Assembly (NCBI GenBank): GCA_002382525.1
Contig: DFYA01000008.1
Location: forward strand, 19,316 to 26,026
Length of the DNA: 6,711 nt
Reading direction: 5' to 3'
From: Opitutaceae bacterium UBA4094
Lineage (GTDB): Bacteria > Verrucomicrobiota > Verrucomicrobiia > Opitutales > Opitutaceae
A program made the translations under genes and the position numbers. Positions within the stretch are counted from its first letter, which is position 1. Every line of letters starts with the position of its first letter. Shown in pieces: positions 6,164-6,711 of this stretch. The notes under the pieces are model-generated. The model worked only from the letters and a program-made list of their open reading frames with translations, was not told the DNA's origin and searched no databases.

Positions 6164-6711
6164 TCAACTCGACGGAACCGAAACGACGAGGCGCAAAAAC
6201 CGGCGTGGCCCCGACCCGGCGGGCACCGTCACCGCCCGCCATCCGTCGCCTTCGTCCACCGCCGGCCACGGCGTCGGCGACCAGTCCATCTCCGCAAGCG
6301 TCGTCGAGTGCATCACCGCATACTCCAGATCGGCGGCCCAAGCACGAAACACAAATCGCCACCCGCCGTCGCCCGTCGCCGCCGGCTCCACGTGCGGCGT
6401 CGCCCGCAACATCGAATCCCACGGATCCAAACCCGCCGCATACTTGAGCAGGTTCGTCTCACCGTCGCTATTCGCGTCCGCCTGCGGCATCGCATAATCC
6501 GCGTGCGGCAATTCGAAATGCGTCGTCGCCCATGACCGATAACCCGCCGGCGGCGCCTTGCCCGCCGTCCACACATCGCCTCCCGCCAGCGCGTTGATCT
6601 TGGCTGCCAGTTCGTCCGCCATCGCCGCCGCCTGCGCCGGCTGCGGGTGCCCGGTGCCGGCACCCAGATACGTGAAGAAGTGCGTGTGCAGCCGGCTGTC
6701 GTTATCCTCCG
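6164..6711 (-). CDS. Secreted multi-module protein, C-terminal part (5' partial), possible hydrolase
   Basis: The minus-strand frame is open from the right edge to TGA at 6166-6164, so about 181 residues are visible and the start lies outside the window; the ATG at 6622 is internal. The first visible residues include 'LHTHFFTYLGAGTGHPQPA', followed by an Ala-rich helix (to about 6585). 'GHP' plus a following 'AAMADELAAKI' helix resembles the last active-site block of SGNH/GDSL-type esterases, but this is a weak guess from a fragment. Next comes 'ADANSDGETNLLKYAAGLDP' (about 6422-6478), a module widespread at the C-terminus of secreted verrucomicrobial and planctomycete proteins. A ~80-residue beta-rich tail ('WRFVFRAWAADLEYAVMHSTTL', ending 'RRFLRLVVSV') follows. 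It is transcribed toward the heparinase gene, 173 bases away with the REP pair between, so the two may be co-transcribed. The module call is good; the enzyme identity is unknown. Confidence 0.75.
   Translation of the reverse strand, partial: EDNDSRLHTHFFTYLGAGTGHPQPAQAAAMADELAAKINALAGGDVWTAGKAPPAGYRSWATTHFELPHADYAMPQADANSDGETNLLKYAAGLDPWDSMLRATPHVEPAATGDGGWRFVFRAWAADLEYAVMHSTTLAEMDWSPTPWPAVDEGDGWRAVTVPAGSGPRRFLRLVVSVPSS

Noticed and set aside
6164..6622. A complete 152-residue gene starting at the ATG at 6622
   Set aside because: The frame stays open to the window edge with protein-like sequence upstream ('FFTYLGAGTGHP'), so the Met is internal and the gene is a 5'-truncated larger one.

Overview
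The window is GC-rich (I estimate about two thirds G+C, with strong C/G preference at third codon positions). It carries parts of two gene groups facing each other. Several traits together suggest a soil or aquatic Verrucomicrobiota, most likely Opitutaceae: secreted modular hydrolases, a DNRLRE module, a 'DGETNLLKYAAGLDP'-type C-terminal module, a WxxxDP-type alanine-rich exported protein, and start codons without clear Shine-Dalgarno sequences. This assignment is inference; there is no rRNA or other marker gene.

Left half, plus strand. A three-gene run enters from the left edge: (1) the C-terminal part of a PhoD-like metallophosphatase that continues into a DNRLRE module and a second C-terminal beta-sandwich; (2) after 27 bases, a small alanine/proline-rich membrane-anchored or secreted protein of unknown function; (3) overlapping it by 4 bases (ATGA), a signal-peptide-bearing glycoside hydrolase of the (beta/alpha)8, clan GH-A type. 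The run ends at a strong Rho-independent terminator (3758-3788). The promoter lies outside the window.

Right half, minus strand. A 730-residue heparinase II/III-family protein (probable polysaccharide or oligosaccharide lyase, no signal peptide) converges on the terminator. Upstream of it, in the same direction, is the 3' end of another secreted multi-module protein that enters from the right edge. The 173-base gap between these two genes holds a pair of inverted REP-like units (6035-6099). Each begins with GTAG and folds into a hairpin, and the two units differ by compensatory base-pair changes. This is the most notable non-coding structure in the window.

Read together, this is a polysaccharide-degradation neighbourhood: an exported glycosidase, a probably intracellular lyase that would act on uronic-acid oligosaccharides, and exported phosphatase and hydrolase proteins with carbohydrate-binding-like modules. 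The substrate cannot be fixed from sequence alone. Intergenic stretches are all short (27, 76 and 173 bases). No tRNA, rRNA, CRISPR array, transposase or integrase was seen.
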